Positions 7,374 through 14,269 of a DNA stretch of 14,269 bases are shown here, piece after piece. How positions within the stretch are numbered: the first letter of the stretch is position 1; each line of letters begins with the position of its first letter. The stretch is from positions 1 through 14,269 of the forward strand of contig JALLAP010000336.1 in the NCBI GenBank assembly GCA_036939355.1. The letters run 5' to 3'. The notes below the pieces were generated by a model. The model was not told where the DNA came from. It did no database searches and saw nothing but the letters and a program-made list of their open reading frames with translations. The stretch is from Thalassiosira profunda (lineage: Eukaryota; Bacillariophyta; Thalassiosirophyceae; Thalassiosirales; Thalassiosiraceae). A program made the translations under genes and the position numbers.

Positions 7374-8325
7374 CTAGTACAAATGGGCAACAGCGGCAGC
7401 GAGCGGCAACAGCACGATCGTGGCAACAGACAGGGCGCCAGCGCTCGAACCCTCCAGCTCAGCCGATTCAGGCGCCTGCGCACGGGCGTAGTCGATGAAG
7501 GAGAGCGCCTTCACTGGATCGCTGTCGTTGGACATGGCCGGGTCGATAGAGCGGCGCTTGGGCTGGGCCTTGCTGCTCTTCGCGCTGTAGGACCCCTTGG
7601 AAGTCTTCGAGTAGGCGCTAGTCTTCAGGGCCTTGGCCGACACGGTGGCAGCAACTTCGGAGACAGGAAGGTCAATGGCAGGGAGTTCGATGGCAGCGAG
7701 GTCGAGGCTCATGCTGTGATCCTGAGTGGAGAGCGCCAAGAGTAAGTATCCACTCCGAGTGTAAGTTGAGGGGGATGCGAGCGAATGCAAACGATGGACG
7801 GCAAGTTCTCACCCCAGACCCGTCCGCATCGAGGAGCCGGCGAGACTTGACCGACTTGGAATCGAAGCTCTTCGCACTCTTGCTGCTCGCGGACGATTCC
7901 TTGCCCGCTTTGGCGTCGTATGCCTTGGAGCTCTTGGCGCCGCCTTTGAAAAGCTTGGCAGCCTCTGATTGTTGGGAGGTTGAAGTTGCAGTGTGAGATG
8001 CCGAAGCTATGACTGGCAACACGAGAGTAATCATTTGGTTTGGTTTGGGTTTGGGCTTACTCGAGCTGGACTCCTTCTCTGCTTTGGCATCGCCCATCTT
8101 CCCGGACTTGGCTTTGCCGGCCTTTGCCTTGGCTGATTTGGCTCCAGACAGCTCGATGACTCCGGGCAGCTCGATGTTGGCCTCAGGAATGTCGATGGCC
8201 TCGGTAGATACGGATCCAAGCAGCTCGATGCTGGCGACGCTCATCTCCTGCTTGACAGCCTTGGCGGACTGGCCGGCCGCCTGGCCCGACGCAAGAAGGA
8301 GTAGGATGCTGGCAAAGGTCTTCAT
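7374..8325 (-). CDS. Silaffin-like secreted protein with lysine clusters and probable GPI tail (three exons)
   Basis: Exons 8325-8061, 7964-7813 and 7721-7374 join to 254 codons plus TAG; phases (1, then 0) and GT..AG borders agree. Residues 1-17 are a signal peptide (MKTFASILLLLASGQAA). Then come an acidic/hydrophobic segment (IDIPEANIELPGVIEL, 44-59), lysine-rich stretches at 62-128 with many KxxK spacings, and RRLL at 130-133, which satisfies the RxL processing motif known from diatom biosilica proteins. A second module repeats the order: AAIELPAIDLP (148-158), KxxK pairs (169/172, 178/181, 187/190), then KRRSID (194-199). The tail has small residues (EGSSAGA, 229-235) and a hydrophobic end (SVATIVLLPLAAAV), typical of a GPI signal or a C-terminal anchor. 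In known silaffins such lysines carry polyamines and neighbouring serines are phosphorylated, driving silica deposition. Role in silica deposition vesicle or wall is inferred from composition; a generic Lys-rich wall protein is the alternative. Confidence 0.75.
7722..7812 (-). other. Intron 2 of the silaffin-like gene (91 bases)
   Basis: Donor GTGAGA at 7812 and acceptor ACTCAG ending at 7722, phase 0. The length is not divisible by three, so reading through gives unrelated sequence, while splicing brings in exon 3, which has the same lysine-rich and IELP/IDLP character. Confidence 0.8.
7965..8060 (-). other. Intron 1 of the silaffin-like gene (96 bases, in frame)
   Basis: Donor GTAAGC at 8060 and acceptor TCAG ending at 7965. 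It splits the codon of Lys89 (phase 1). The length is divisible by three and it has no in-frame stop, so retention would insert 32 residues. Splicing is preferred because it joins two lysine-rich stretches smoothly and the borders are consensus. Confidence 0.7.
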
Positions 8326-8612
8326 CGTCCTCGTGGAGTGGTGGAAGATAGTGGGGTTGGGGGTGCGGTTGAGGCAGGAGGTCGAATTATGAGCCGCCTG
8401 AAGCAGAGTTGGCCCAATGAAGCTGCTGGTGGTTCATGCCTGGCGACAGCCGTTTGTTGTGCCCTTGCTCGTGCCGTTTCTTCGACTTATGTATGGGAGC
8501 GATTCATTAGACCAAGAAATGTATGTTGTGCCCAGCCCATTCATGCAGTGAGCCATTCATTCATGCCACGCCTTTGTCAAAAGCTCTGACAGCGCTCGCA
8601 TGATTGACTTTC

Positions 8613-8639
8613 AATGCAAAATGTGCCGCTGTTTGCATT
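8613..8639. repeat. Inverted repeat AATGCAAA / TTTGCATT
   Basis: Perfect 8-base arms at 8613-8620 and 8632-8639 are separated by 11 bases, so equivalent bases in the two half-sites lie about 19 bases apart. It could bind a dimeric factor. It sits in the shared promoter gap and has no coding explanation. Confidence 0.55.
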
Positions 8640-8678
8640 TGGTCATGGCAAGTTGCATCTGTTGAAATCAGCTATTGG

Positions 8679-8694
8679 TATCAACTCGTTGATA
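8679..8694. repeat. Palindrome TATCAAC-TC-GTTGATA
   Basis: Two perfect 7-base arms flank a 2-base centre, 55 bases upstream of the ATG at 8750. The size and symmetry fit a transcription-factor site. Which of the two divergent genes it would serve is unknown. Confidence 0.55.
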
Positions 8695-8704
8695 TGTTGC
8701 TGAA

Positions 8705-8746
8705 ATGCTGCTGACTCGAGCCCACCCAACCATAACAGACTTTTGA
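8705..8746 (+). promoter_or_regulatory. Short upstream reading frame ahead of the 8750 start
   Basis: ATG at 8705 opens 13 codons and closes with TGA at 8744-8746, leaving three bases before the main ATG at 8750. A second, shorter frame spans 8694-8714. If transcription begins upstream of these, they could lower or switch initiation at the main gene. The transcription start is not known, so this is tentative. Confidence 0.35.
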
Positions 8747-8749
8747 ACG

Positions 8750-10264
8750 ATGGGCCAATCCGTGTCGTGCTGTCGGCGTCAAACGATGGGCCAAGCGCAA
8801 CCACGCCGTCAGCGCCAAATCCAAAGCAACGCAGATCCAGAAAACTACTCGCTGCATCCTGCAGCTTTTGTCTTTCGCCAGGAAATAGTGGCTTCGGTGG
8901 TGGAAGAGAACAAGCGTCTCTCAGACGAGATCTTGCGTCTCCAGCCACTGCTTCGCTTCGTAGAAGAGATTGACCTCGTTGCTACTGTGAACGAGGAAGC
9001 CATACGGTTGGTTCAGGACAATGGAACGACATGGTCTCCAAACGCACCATCTCAACGACGCAGTGTCGCAAAAGTTATGTTGAGTCAGGGCTCCATCGTA
9101 AACGGCGGCAATGGAGATGAGGAGTTTCAGATTTCCGTCGACGAGCTCTCGCACAGACTGCGTCTTGAGAATCTAGGATTTATTGGAGGAATCGGGTTGC
9201 GCATGGGGCCAAGACAATCCTGGTTCCCAAGGAAATTCAGTGGGCGTGGGAGCTCCGTCGTATCAGTGGCCGAGGACGACACCGTCACCCTTGCCATCGA
9301 TTTTGGTGACGAGCTATCGATCCGCGGGAATCTCGAAGGTCTCAGCAATGAAGACCACGTCAACTTCAAGGAGGGGCAGTATGAAAGCCACCACCTGGAC
9401 GCGTACTTCATGTTTCCTCAACTCCCTCATTTCTCTATCTTGGACAGTCCTGGCGCGACCTTTGTTCCAACTGCCATTGCTATAAAGTCATCTTCTTCAT
9501 TGGATGGGACTTTGGATCTAATCAAGAGGGCGGCGTCACAGTCACTAAACGGCTTGTCCATCACAACGTCTCCTTCCCAAGAGCTATTCGCGTCGACGAT
9601 TGCAGCACTCGGAGAAAACGAGCATGAGCTCTTGCTATCCACAAACTCTGGTCTCAACGTCAAGAGAGACGCCCTCCGTGACCTTCGAGCTGATGTGATG
9701 AGAGTGGCAATTTCCCATGAATCTCAAGTGTCGAGGTTCTCTCTTGACGAGGGCAACATTGCCGCTGACGACGAAGGCAACCCAGTGTGGTGCATCAGTG
9801 TAGAGAGCAAAGAACATTCTTGCATGAAAATGAACACGATCGGCAACTCAGTGCTTTCGATCTCTGGAAAGCCAGTGAACGGTCTTTGTATGTCCGCCAA
9901 TATGCAGAACACTAGGGAGGCGCTGTTCATAACAGAGTTCGAGGGCGAAATAGCTGTCAAACTTCCGTACCATTTCCAGTCTGATGCCGACGACATGAAG
10001 GTAGAAGCGATTGGGATATGCAACTCCGACGAGTTCTCCGGAGACGAACTTGAAGATTTCTTCGACAACTTTCCGTTGAAGGTCTATTCGGCTATTGTCG
10101 GAGGCATCGTCTCTCTGACGATCCCAAAATTTACGGACGCAGTCAAGATCTCACTCAAGCAGGTCAGATTCTATCCATCAGGGAAGACCAAGGAACTACT
10201 TGACGCTGTTGGCCTGGGTGTTGGACTGGAAACATCTGATGCTGTCAAAACGTCGGACGAGTGA
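8750..10264 (+). CDS. Unrecognised 504-residue protein with predicted N-myristoylation/palmitoylation
   Basis: An uninterrupted frame runs from ATG 8750 to TGA 10262-10264. The protein begins MGQSVSCC: Gly2 and Ser6 fit the N-myristoyltransferase rule, and Cys7-Cys8 directly after are typical palmitoylation sites, so membrane attachment by double acylation is predicted. A basic Gln/Arg stretch follows to about residue 25. Residues 45-75 form a likely helix or short coiled coil (VVEENKRLSDEILRLQPLLRF). From about residue 125 the protein looks like an all-beta or mixed globular body (blocks such as TVTLAIDFGDELSIRGNL at 178-195 and ALFITEFEGEIAVKLPY at 391-407), with no membrane span. A second in-frame MGQ occurs at residue 13 but would lose the acylation signal. 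I recognise no domain or catalytic motif. The stop lies 47 bases from the stop of the convergent RNB gene. Confidence 0.8.
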   Translation: MGQSVSCCRRQTMGQAQPRRQRQIQSNADPENYSLHPAAFVFRQEIVASVVEENKRLSDEILRLQPLLRFVEEIDLVATVNEEAIRLVQDNGTTWSPNAPSQRRSVAKVMLSQGSIVNGGNGDEEFQISVDELSHRLRLENLGFIGGIGLRMGPRQSWFPRKFSGRGSSVVSVAEDDTVTLAIDFGDELSIRGNLEGLSNEDHVNFKEGQYESHHLDAYFMFPQLPHFSILDSPGATFVPTAIAIKSSSSLDGTLDLIKRAASQSLNGLSITTSPSQELFASTIAALGENEHELLLSTNSGLNVKRDALRDLRADVMRVAISHESQVSRFSLDEGNIAADDEGNPVWCISVESKEHSCMKMNTIGNSVLSISGKPVNGLCMSANMQNTREALFITEFEGEIAVKLPYHFQSDADDMKVEAIGICNSDEFSGDELEDFFDNFPLKVYSAIVGGIVSLTIPKFTDAVKISLKQVRFYPSGKTKELLDAVGLGVGLETSDAVKTSDE

Positions 10265-10311
10265 AGGCGTTGGTGGTTACACGCCGCTGCAATTGAGCTG
10301 CGTCTTCATTC

Positions 10312-13259
10312 TCATTGAACGAGCGATACTTTCAGCAGCCCAGCCTCGGGGTTTATCTTGTCAACCTGAACGAGCAGCTTTTGACCGCTCTTCAGAGTGC
10401 CCTTGACCCCTTTGCAAGTAGCTGTTGCGCCTGTCCCTAAGATAACCACTTGATTGTTATGACCTGTGCTCATTGCTCTGACGTGCTGCTGACTATCAGC
10501 GCCACCGGTAGACCGTAAGTGGCGAGCAAGATCGTGCAAAGCTGATACTTGGCGCTGGCCGCCGCGATTCTGCGCTGATTGCTTGGCCGAGCAAAGATTC
10601 GCAATGTTATCACTCGCAAGTGATGCAATCTTTGACGCCTGGCGGCATTGTTCCAGTGTCAGAGGCTTGCCATGGCCGCAAAGAACCGCGAGAGCTTGGC
10701 GTTGGGCGATTCCATCAATGTAACGCCTCAATGGAGCAGTCCCGAGCCGACCTCCACGATCGGCCCCGCTGCCCGCTGCGCGAGGAATCGGCTGCTTTGA
10801 CCTGCTCATCAATGTGCCAAGGGCAAAAGCGTACAGATCTAGTGCCGAATCGACCATTCTGTGGCCCCGAGATCGCTGGAAAGAACCGCCGACACCGTCA
10901 TCCCTCGCTTGAGCCCCGGATGCCGCACTCAGTTCTTTGGAAATGCGCTCTTTGGTCGACAGACGCTTCTCTCGTTTCTGTGCAGCTTGGTTCAGCTGCC
11001 GGTGCCGTTTGCTCCACAAGTCTAGATTCCTCTCTGCCACAGATATCACAGCTTTGGCGTTTGACATCGATTTGGGAACATCTTCCACGTTGCTCTCCAG
11101 CAATTGAGTGGCGTCGTTGAAAGCAAGCGCCCTGGGACTGGATATGATTGTCCGTTCCAAGCCTGCCTCGAGCAACTTGCCATCTCGTTCATCAATGTAT
11201 GCCCAGAGCGTCACGCATCTGTTTGGGGTCTCTTCTTTGTTCGTGGCGAGCGATAACGCTGTCAGCGCCACTGGTGGCAGCAGGTGCAATGGCCCTGTAT
11301 TGCGAAAGAGAGTGCACGAAGAGAGTCAGCAAGAGCACAAATAGACTCAATCAAAGCTGGTCATTCTCACCCAAAGGCAAATCGTATCTGCTTTGACCTC
11401 GACGTTCAGCTGCTTGACGCAGCAAATTCCCATTCACAGTCCCATCCGATTTCCTTTCCTCGAAATAGATGTCAGAAACGTCGGCGATGTGAACGAGGAC
11501 CTCCCACTTGGACGCTGCTTTGTTCACCCTTCGGCCAGTGGACGATCGCAGTCGAATCCCAATCGAGTCATCCAGGAACGTGGCACGCTTGGCGTCGATA
11601 CAAACGCATGGCAACGAGGTCAGATCCACTCTTCCCTCCAAGCCGTCGTTTGATTGCTTCGAGTCCTTCTTCTTCTGCGCGAAGCACAATTTTGCCAGCG
11701 TCTCGCGCCGTTTGTCTTCGTACGACGCCAGCGCCCTGGCTGCCCCAAGTAACTCTGGAGACCAAGGCTCAACCATGCCCGCCTTTTTGCTTCGCTTGCC
11801 ATCGCTCTCGGACCACCTGCCGATCTTGATCAGTGCCTTCGTTGCACCTTCGGGAGTCAGCGGCAGGTTCATGCTCGTCAGAGCCGAGCGAACGTCGACC
11901 TCGAGCATCTTCTCTTCCTCCTCTTGGTCTGACTCGCTGTTCCATACGTCTCCCATGGCAAGGAACTCCAGGCGATGCGCTATCCTTTCGTCCGCAGCAG
12001 TCAAAATCAGCGGCTCGTCCTTAGTGCCGTCGTTTGCATTGCTCGTGGTTGCGGCAAACTTCCGACCCTCTGTGCCCGCCTTGGTGCTGGGGTCCACCGC
12101 AATCCAGCCGCCATTCGTCAACGTGACCTCTAGCACCTCCTTTTGCTCTGGATCGGATTCGTCATATTGGGCCGACACGAATTGGCACGACCTCCGCTTG
12201 AAGCGCCCTCCCGCCACGGCATCTTCCGTCAGCACCTGGGCCGCCACCATTCGTCTAATCAACACCTCCTCGTCGCCATCGCGGCAATAATCCGCATCCG
12301 AATACAGGTACTCCGTTGCCAACGACGAATCGACCAACCTCGAGGCCCGATCCTCTCCCACCTTGAAAAGGCTGCGGAGCAGCTCCTCGAGATGCGCCGG
12401 GTTCGAAGATTGCAACGCGAGTTTGGGGATCTGCTTCTTCGTGAGGGCATGGCGATTGTGGGACGGCGGCCGCGTGCGGTTGGCCATCCGCCCGTTGTAG
12501 AGGTTTTGCATTGCTTTCTCTTTTGGGAGGATGGTGGTTTGCAGTGCCTCTAGGGCTTTTGCAAAGCTGGATTGGACGGCGATGGCCGTTGCATCCCACG
12601 TAGGTGTGGAGTATGCCTCGTGGTAGTCCTGCCACAGGGTGGTGATCTGACCTGATATTCATTTGCAGTCACCAACATATCAGTAAACAGCCGCACATCG
12701 AACCATTCTTCAGCGACAAAGACTCACCAATATCAACCACCTTCTCCTCCTGCAACAGCCCATCGTCGTTTATGAGAACGACATTAGCCAGTGGTGGCTT
12801 TGCATTGCCATCGGACGACGGAGGTCTGAACCCAACAACGAGGCAGAGCTTCCAAGATCCACCCTCGTATATCTCCGCGGGCACCGGGCGCTCTGACAGA
12901 TCGGCAGCGCCCAACGTCACGAGGCGGCTCCCGAATCCGCATTGTCGTAGGATTTGCTGCAGCTCGTCTCTGTTGTCTTCGCTCGATTTCGACGCGCATA
13001 ATCTGGTTGCGAAAGTTGTAGACGTATCAAGAGGTTGTCGCGCCGACGAATGCCGTATGTTGCAACGATCTCTTTTTCTTGTTTGCAAGCAGCCATTGTT
13101 GTTGTGGCGCCGACGACATCGAGTGATGGGTGCACCGACGGGCACGAACAGCGAGGCGGCGAGATGGTTCGACGACGACGCCAGATACGACAGCGCCGCC
13201 GCCAATGAGAGCAACGCGAGGAAGTTCCCCCGCGGAGGCCGTCGGCGTGGGCGCGCCAT
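10312..13259 (-). CDS. RNase II/R (RNB) family exoribonuclease, probably plastid-targeted (three exons)
   Basis: Exons 13259-12728, 12651-11371 and 11294-10312 join to 931 codons plus TGA, all junctions in phase 1. RNB hallmarks: CIDAKRATFLDDSIGIR (Asp530, Asp538, Asp539), VLVHIADVSDIY (563-574), LPLGPLHLLPP across the second intron, and TAPLRRYID (788-796 region), the family's TSPIRRYxD. A small S1-like end follows (about 886-931). RNB enzymes degrade RNA 3' to 5' with metal ions. The N-terminus has a hydrophobic signal (FLALLSLAAALSYLA, 13-27), then AASLFVP (34-40), close to the diatom ASAFAP plastid cleavage motif with Phe at +1, then a basic, Arg/Asn-rich stretch, so plastid RNA processing is likely. 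The position normally Asp six residues after Asp530 is Phe536. In-frame ATGs also occur at 13367 and 13334; 13259 is chosen because it puts the signal at the very N-terminus. Confidence 0.85.
11295..11370 (-). other. Intron 2 of the RNB exoribonuclease gene (76 bases)
   Basis: Donor GTGAGA at 11370 and acceptor ATACAG ending at 11295, phase 1. Splicing restores the family-typical LPLGPLHLLPP block; reading through meets a stop. A CTGAC branch-like sequence lies inside. Confidence 0.88.
12652..12727 (-). other. Intron 1 of the RNB exoribonuclease gene (76 bases)
   Basis: Donor GTGAGT at 12727 and acceptor ATCAG ending at 12652, phase 1. Splicing gives KVVDIGQITTLWQDYHEAYS, a smooth join; reading through meets a stop. 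The internal TACTGAT is a plausible branch site. Confidence 0.88.
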
Positions 13260-13464
13260 GGCGAGCAGCCGACCTCGGCTTCCGGCGGCAACGGGCGAGG
13301 ATGCACTGATGTGTTGTCCGCGCGCGCCGACCATGTCCCTGATGTCCGACCGCTCGTGGCCACCCATTCTTTGCAAAAATCTCGACTCTCGACCATCAAC
13401 TCCCTCCACAACAACAACTTCCGCGGCTGCCCTCCTACCCCCCTCCACCACCCATCAACCAACC
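13260..13464. promoter_or_regulatory. Short divergent promoter of the RNB and REX-type nuclease genes
   Basis: About 205 bases (97 if the RNB gene starts at 13367) separate two divergent genes, so their promoters must overlap. The half nearer 13464 is rich in CCTCC/CCACC tracts. No TATA box is evident. Confidence 0.5.
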
Positions 13465-14269
13465 ATGGGCAAGGGCTACAAGCTCACCTCCGCGGCCGGC
13501 AGCGGCCCCAAAACNCGCCCCCCTCGGCCGCCAAGCAGGCGGCTCCCCCCACTGAACCCCCAAAGCAGCAACAGCAACAATCCACCGAGAAGAAGAAGAA
13601 GAAGCGGTCCAAGAAGCGGAAGTCCGATCCCGCCCCCGGAGAGAGCATTTTCGACCTCGGCAAATCCGAGGATAAGCGATCCCCCGCCAAGAAGGCCAAG
13701 AAAGCTGCCTCGCCCCCAAACAATCAGAAGCAGCGCCCCGCCCCAGCTAACAACGTGCCCCCCACTAACCCTGCCGTTGCCAGCTTTCGCACCCTGAATC
13801 TTCCGATTGCATCCTTCTCCGTCCCATCTTCGGTGCCCAAGGCGGCCGCCCCTCCCCGGCCGCCCACTCCGCAGCACGAGCCGGCGCCGGTGCCGCCTCC
13901 GCTGCCCCTCCCCACGGCCACCGCGGCCCATTTGAAGTGGAAGGACGCCGTGATTGCAACTAGAAGCCACGCCAACTACCCCCACGCCTACAATTGGGAG
14001 CGCTCCCAGCAGTTCGAGTTCAATGCGGGCCTGTCGACTCACAGTGATTGGACCGCTGCCAAACCGTACGGTGCCTGGTGCGCCGCCAACCCCTCGGCCG
14101 TGGCGATCGACTGCGAGATGTGCCAGACCCGCGATCCCGTCACGGGCAGGACGAACGACAAGGCGCTGTGTCGGGTGAGCTTGGTGAACGCCCAGGATCC
14201 GAACGACGTACTGCTGGACACGCTGGTCAAGCCGGAGTGGCCGGTGAGCGATCACCGGACGTGGGTCAA
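13465..14269 (+). CDS. Partial DEDD-superfamily RNA exonuclease (REX3/REX4-like), frame broken near 13515
   Basis: ATG 13465 opens MGKGYKLTSAAGSGPK, but that frame ends in a stop at 13795-13797. From about 13518 the frame one step over stays open to the right edge and codes for the recognisable protein. This includes a Lys/Arg cluster at 13590-13622 (KKKKKRSKKRK), a likely nuclear/nucleolar signal; a Pro/Ala-rich linker; and from about 13930 a folded region reaching the first exonuclease motif AIDCEMC (Asp at 14109, Glu at 14115), then KALCRVSLVN and LVKPEWPVSDHRTWV, where the gene leaves the window. The DxE pair and the following R(I/V)SLVN and DxRTWV blocks match REX-type 3'-to-5' exonucleases that trim rRNA and other small RNAs. 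The frame shift coincides with the ambiguous base at 13515 in a C-rich run, so one missing base in the assembly is more likely than a pseudogene. The second Asp and the His motif lie beyond the edge. Confidence 0.78.
13515..13515. other. Ambiguous base (n) at a probable assembly frameshift
   Basis: This is the only non-ACGT base in the window. It sits between an A run and a C-rich run, exactly where the REX-type frame must change by one. One extra base here would join the start codon to the conserved frame. Confidence 0.75.

Larger units (their letters stand above)
8326..8749. promoter_or_regulatory. Divergent promoter region of silaffin-like gene and lipid-anchored protein gene
   Basis: This 424-base gap lies between divergent starts at 8325 (minus) and 8750 (plus). 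The minus leader near 8326-8390 is ATG-free, which supports 8325 as start. Several ATTCAT-type repeats occur at about 8494-8565. An inverted repeat (8613-8639) and a palindrome (8679-8694) lie towards the plus-strand gene. No protein gene longer than a short upstream frame and no RNA gene is visible. Confidence 0.45.

Noticed and set aside
7766..8392. Plus-strand open frames opposite the silaffin-like gene
   Set aside because: Their Leu/Ala/Ser-rich sequence is the complement of the lysine-serine repeats, and the minus strand has a signal peptide plus consistent splice sites.
11351..13451. Treating the three minus-strand open frames of the RNB region as separate genes
   Set aside because: Two of them would have to start at non-ATG codons. 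GT..AG borders in matching phases join them into one protein with the RNB motifs in the expected order.
12772..13797. Plus-strand open frame running through the RNB first exon into the REX region
   Set aside because: It lies antisense to the RNB exon, crosses the divergent promoter and includes the ambiguous base; the conserved exonuclease motifs are in a different frame.
13476..14255. Long minus-strand Gly/Leu-rich open frame opposite the REX-type gene
   Set aside because: Low-complexity antisense of a Pro/Ala/Lys-rich coding region; the sense strand carries the exonuclease motif AIDCEMC.
1..14269. tRNA, rRNA, CRISPR array, transposon or viral insertion
   Set aside because: No cloverleaf, ribosomal sequence, regular spaced repeats, transposase motif or long terminal repeat was recognised on either strand.

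Overview
This window looks like nuclear DNA from a photosynthetic stramenopile, most likely a centric (Thalassiosira-like) diatom. Genes are packed on both strands. Introns are few and short (76, 76, 91 and 96 bases, all GT..AG). Two proteins begin with a signal peptide followed by a basic, Ser/Ala-rich stretch, the bipartite presequence used to reach a red-algal secondary plastid. One gene has the composition and processing signals of a silaffin-like biosilica protein. The species call is inference; the gene calls come from reading both strands and resolving splice sites by hand.

Layout, left to right. (1) 1-478, minus, partial: the start of an unrecognised single-pass membrane protein. (2) 792-1652, plus: an unrecognised 286-residue protein with an N-terminal hydrophobic segment. 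It diverges from gene 1 over a 313-base promoter region and converges on gene 3 with only 57 bases between stop codons. (3) 1710-4862, minus: a 1050-residue type II membrane glycosyltransferase of the GT92 (DUF23) type, with two tandem six-cysteine modules between the membrane anchor and the catalytic domain. (4) 5483-7204, plus: a MATE-family transporter with a plastid-type presequence. (5) 7374-8325, minus, three exons: a secreted, lysine/serine-rich silaffin-like protein of 254 residues with a probable GPI-anchor tail. (6) 8750-10264, plus: a 504-residue unknown protein whose N-terminus predicts myristoylation plus palmitoylation. (7) 10312-13259, minus, three exons: a 931-residue RNase II/R (RNB) exoribonuclease, probably plastid-targeted. 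(8) 13465 to the right edge, plus, partial: a DEDD-type RNA exonuclease (REX family) whose reading frame is broken beside an ambiguous base at 13515.

The genes do not form an operon or one pathway. They alternate as divergent and convergent pairs. Two loose themes appear: the secretory pathway and cell wall (GT92 enzyme, silaffin-like protein), and 3'-to-5' RNA decay (RNB enzyme and REX exonuclease, transcribed divergently from a gap of about 205 bases). The most novel item is the silaffin-like gene. It has a duplicated module made of an IELP/IDLP segment, a lysine cluster and a dibasic end, and its first intron has a length divisible by three and no stop codon.
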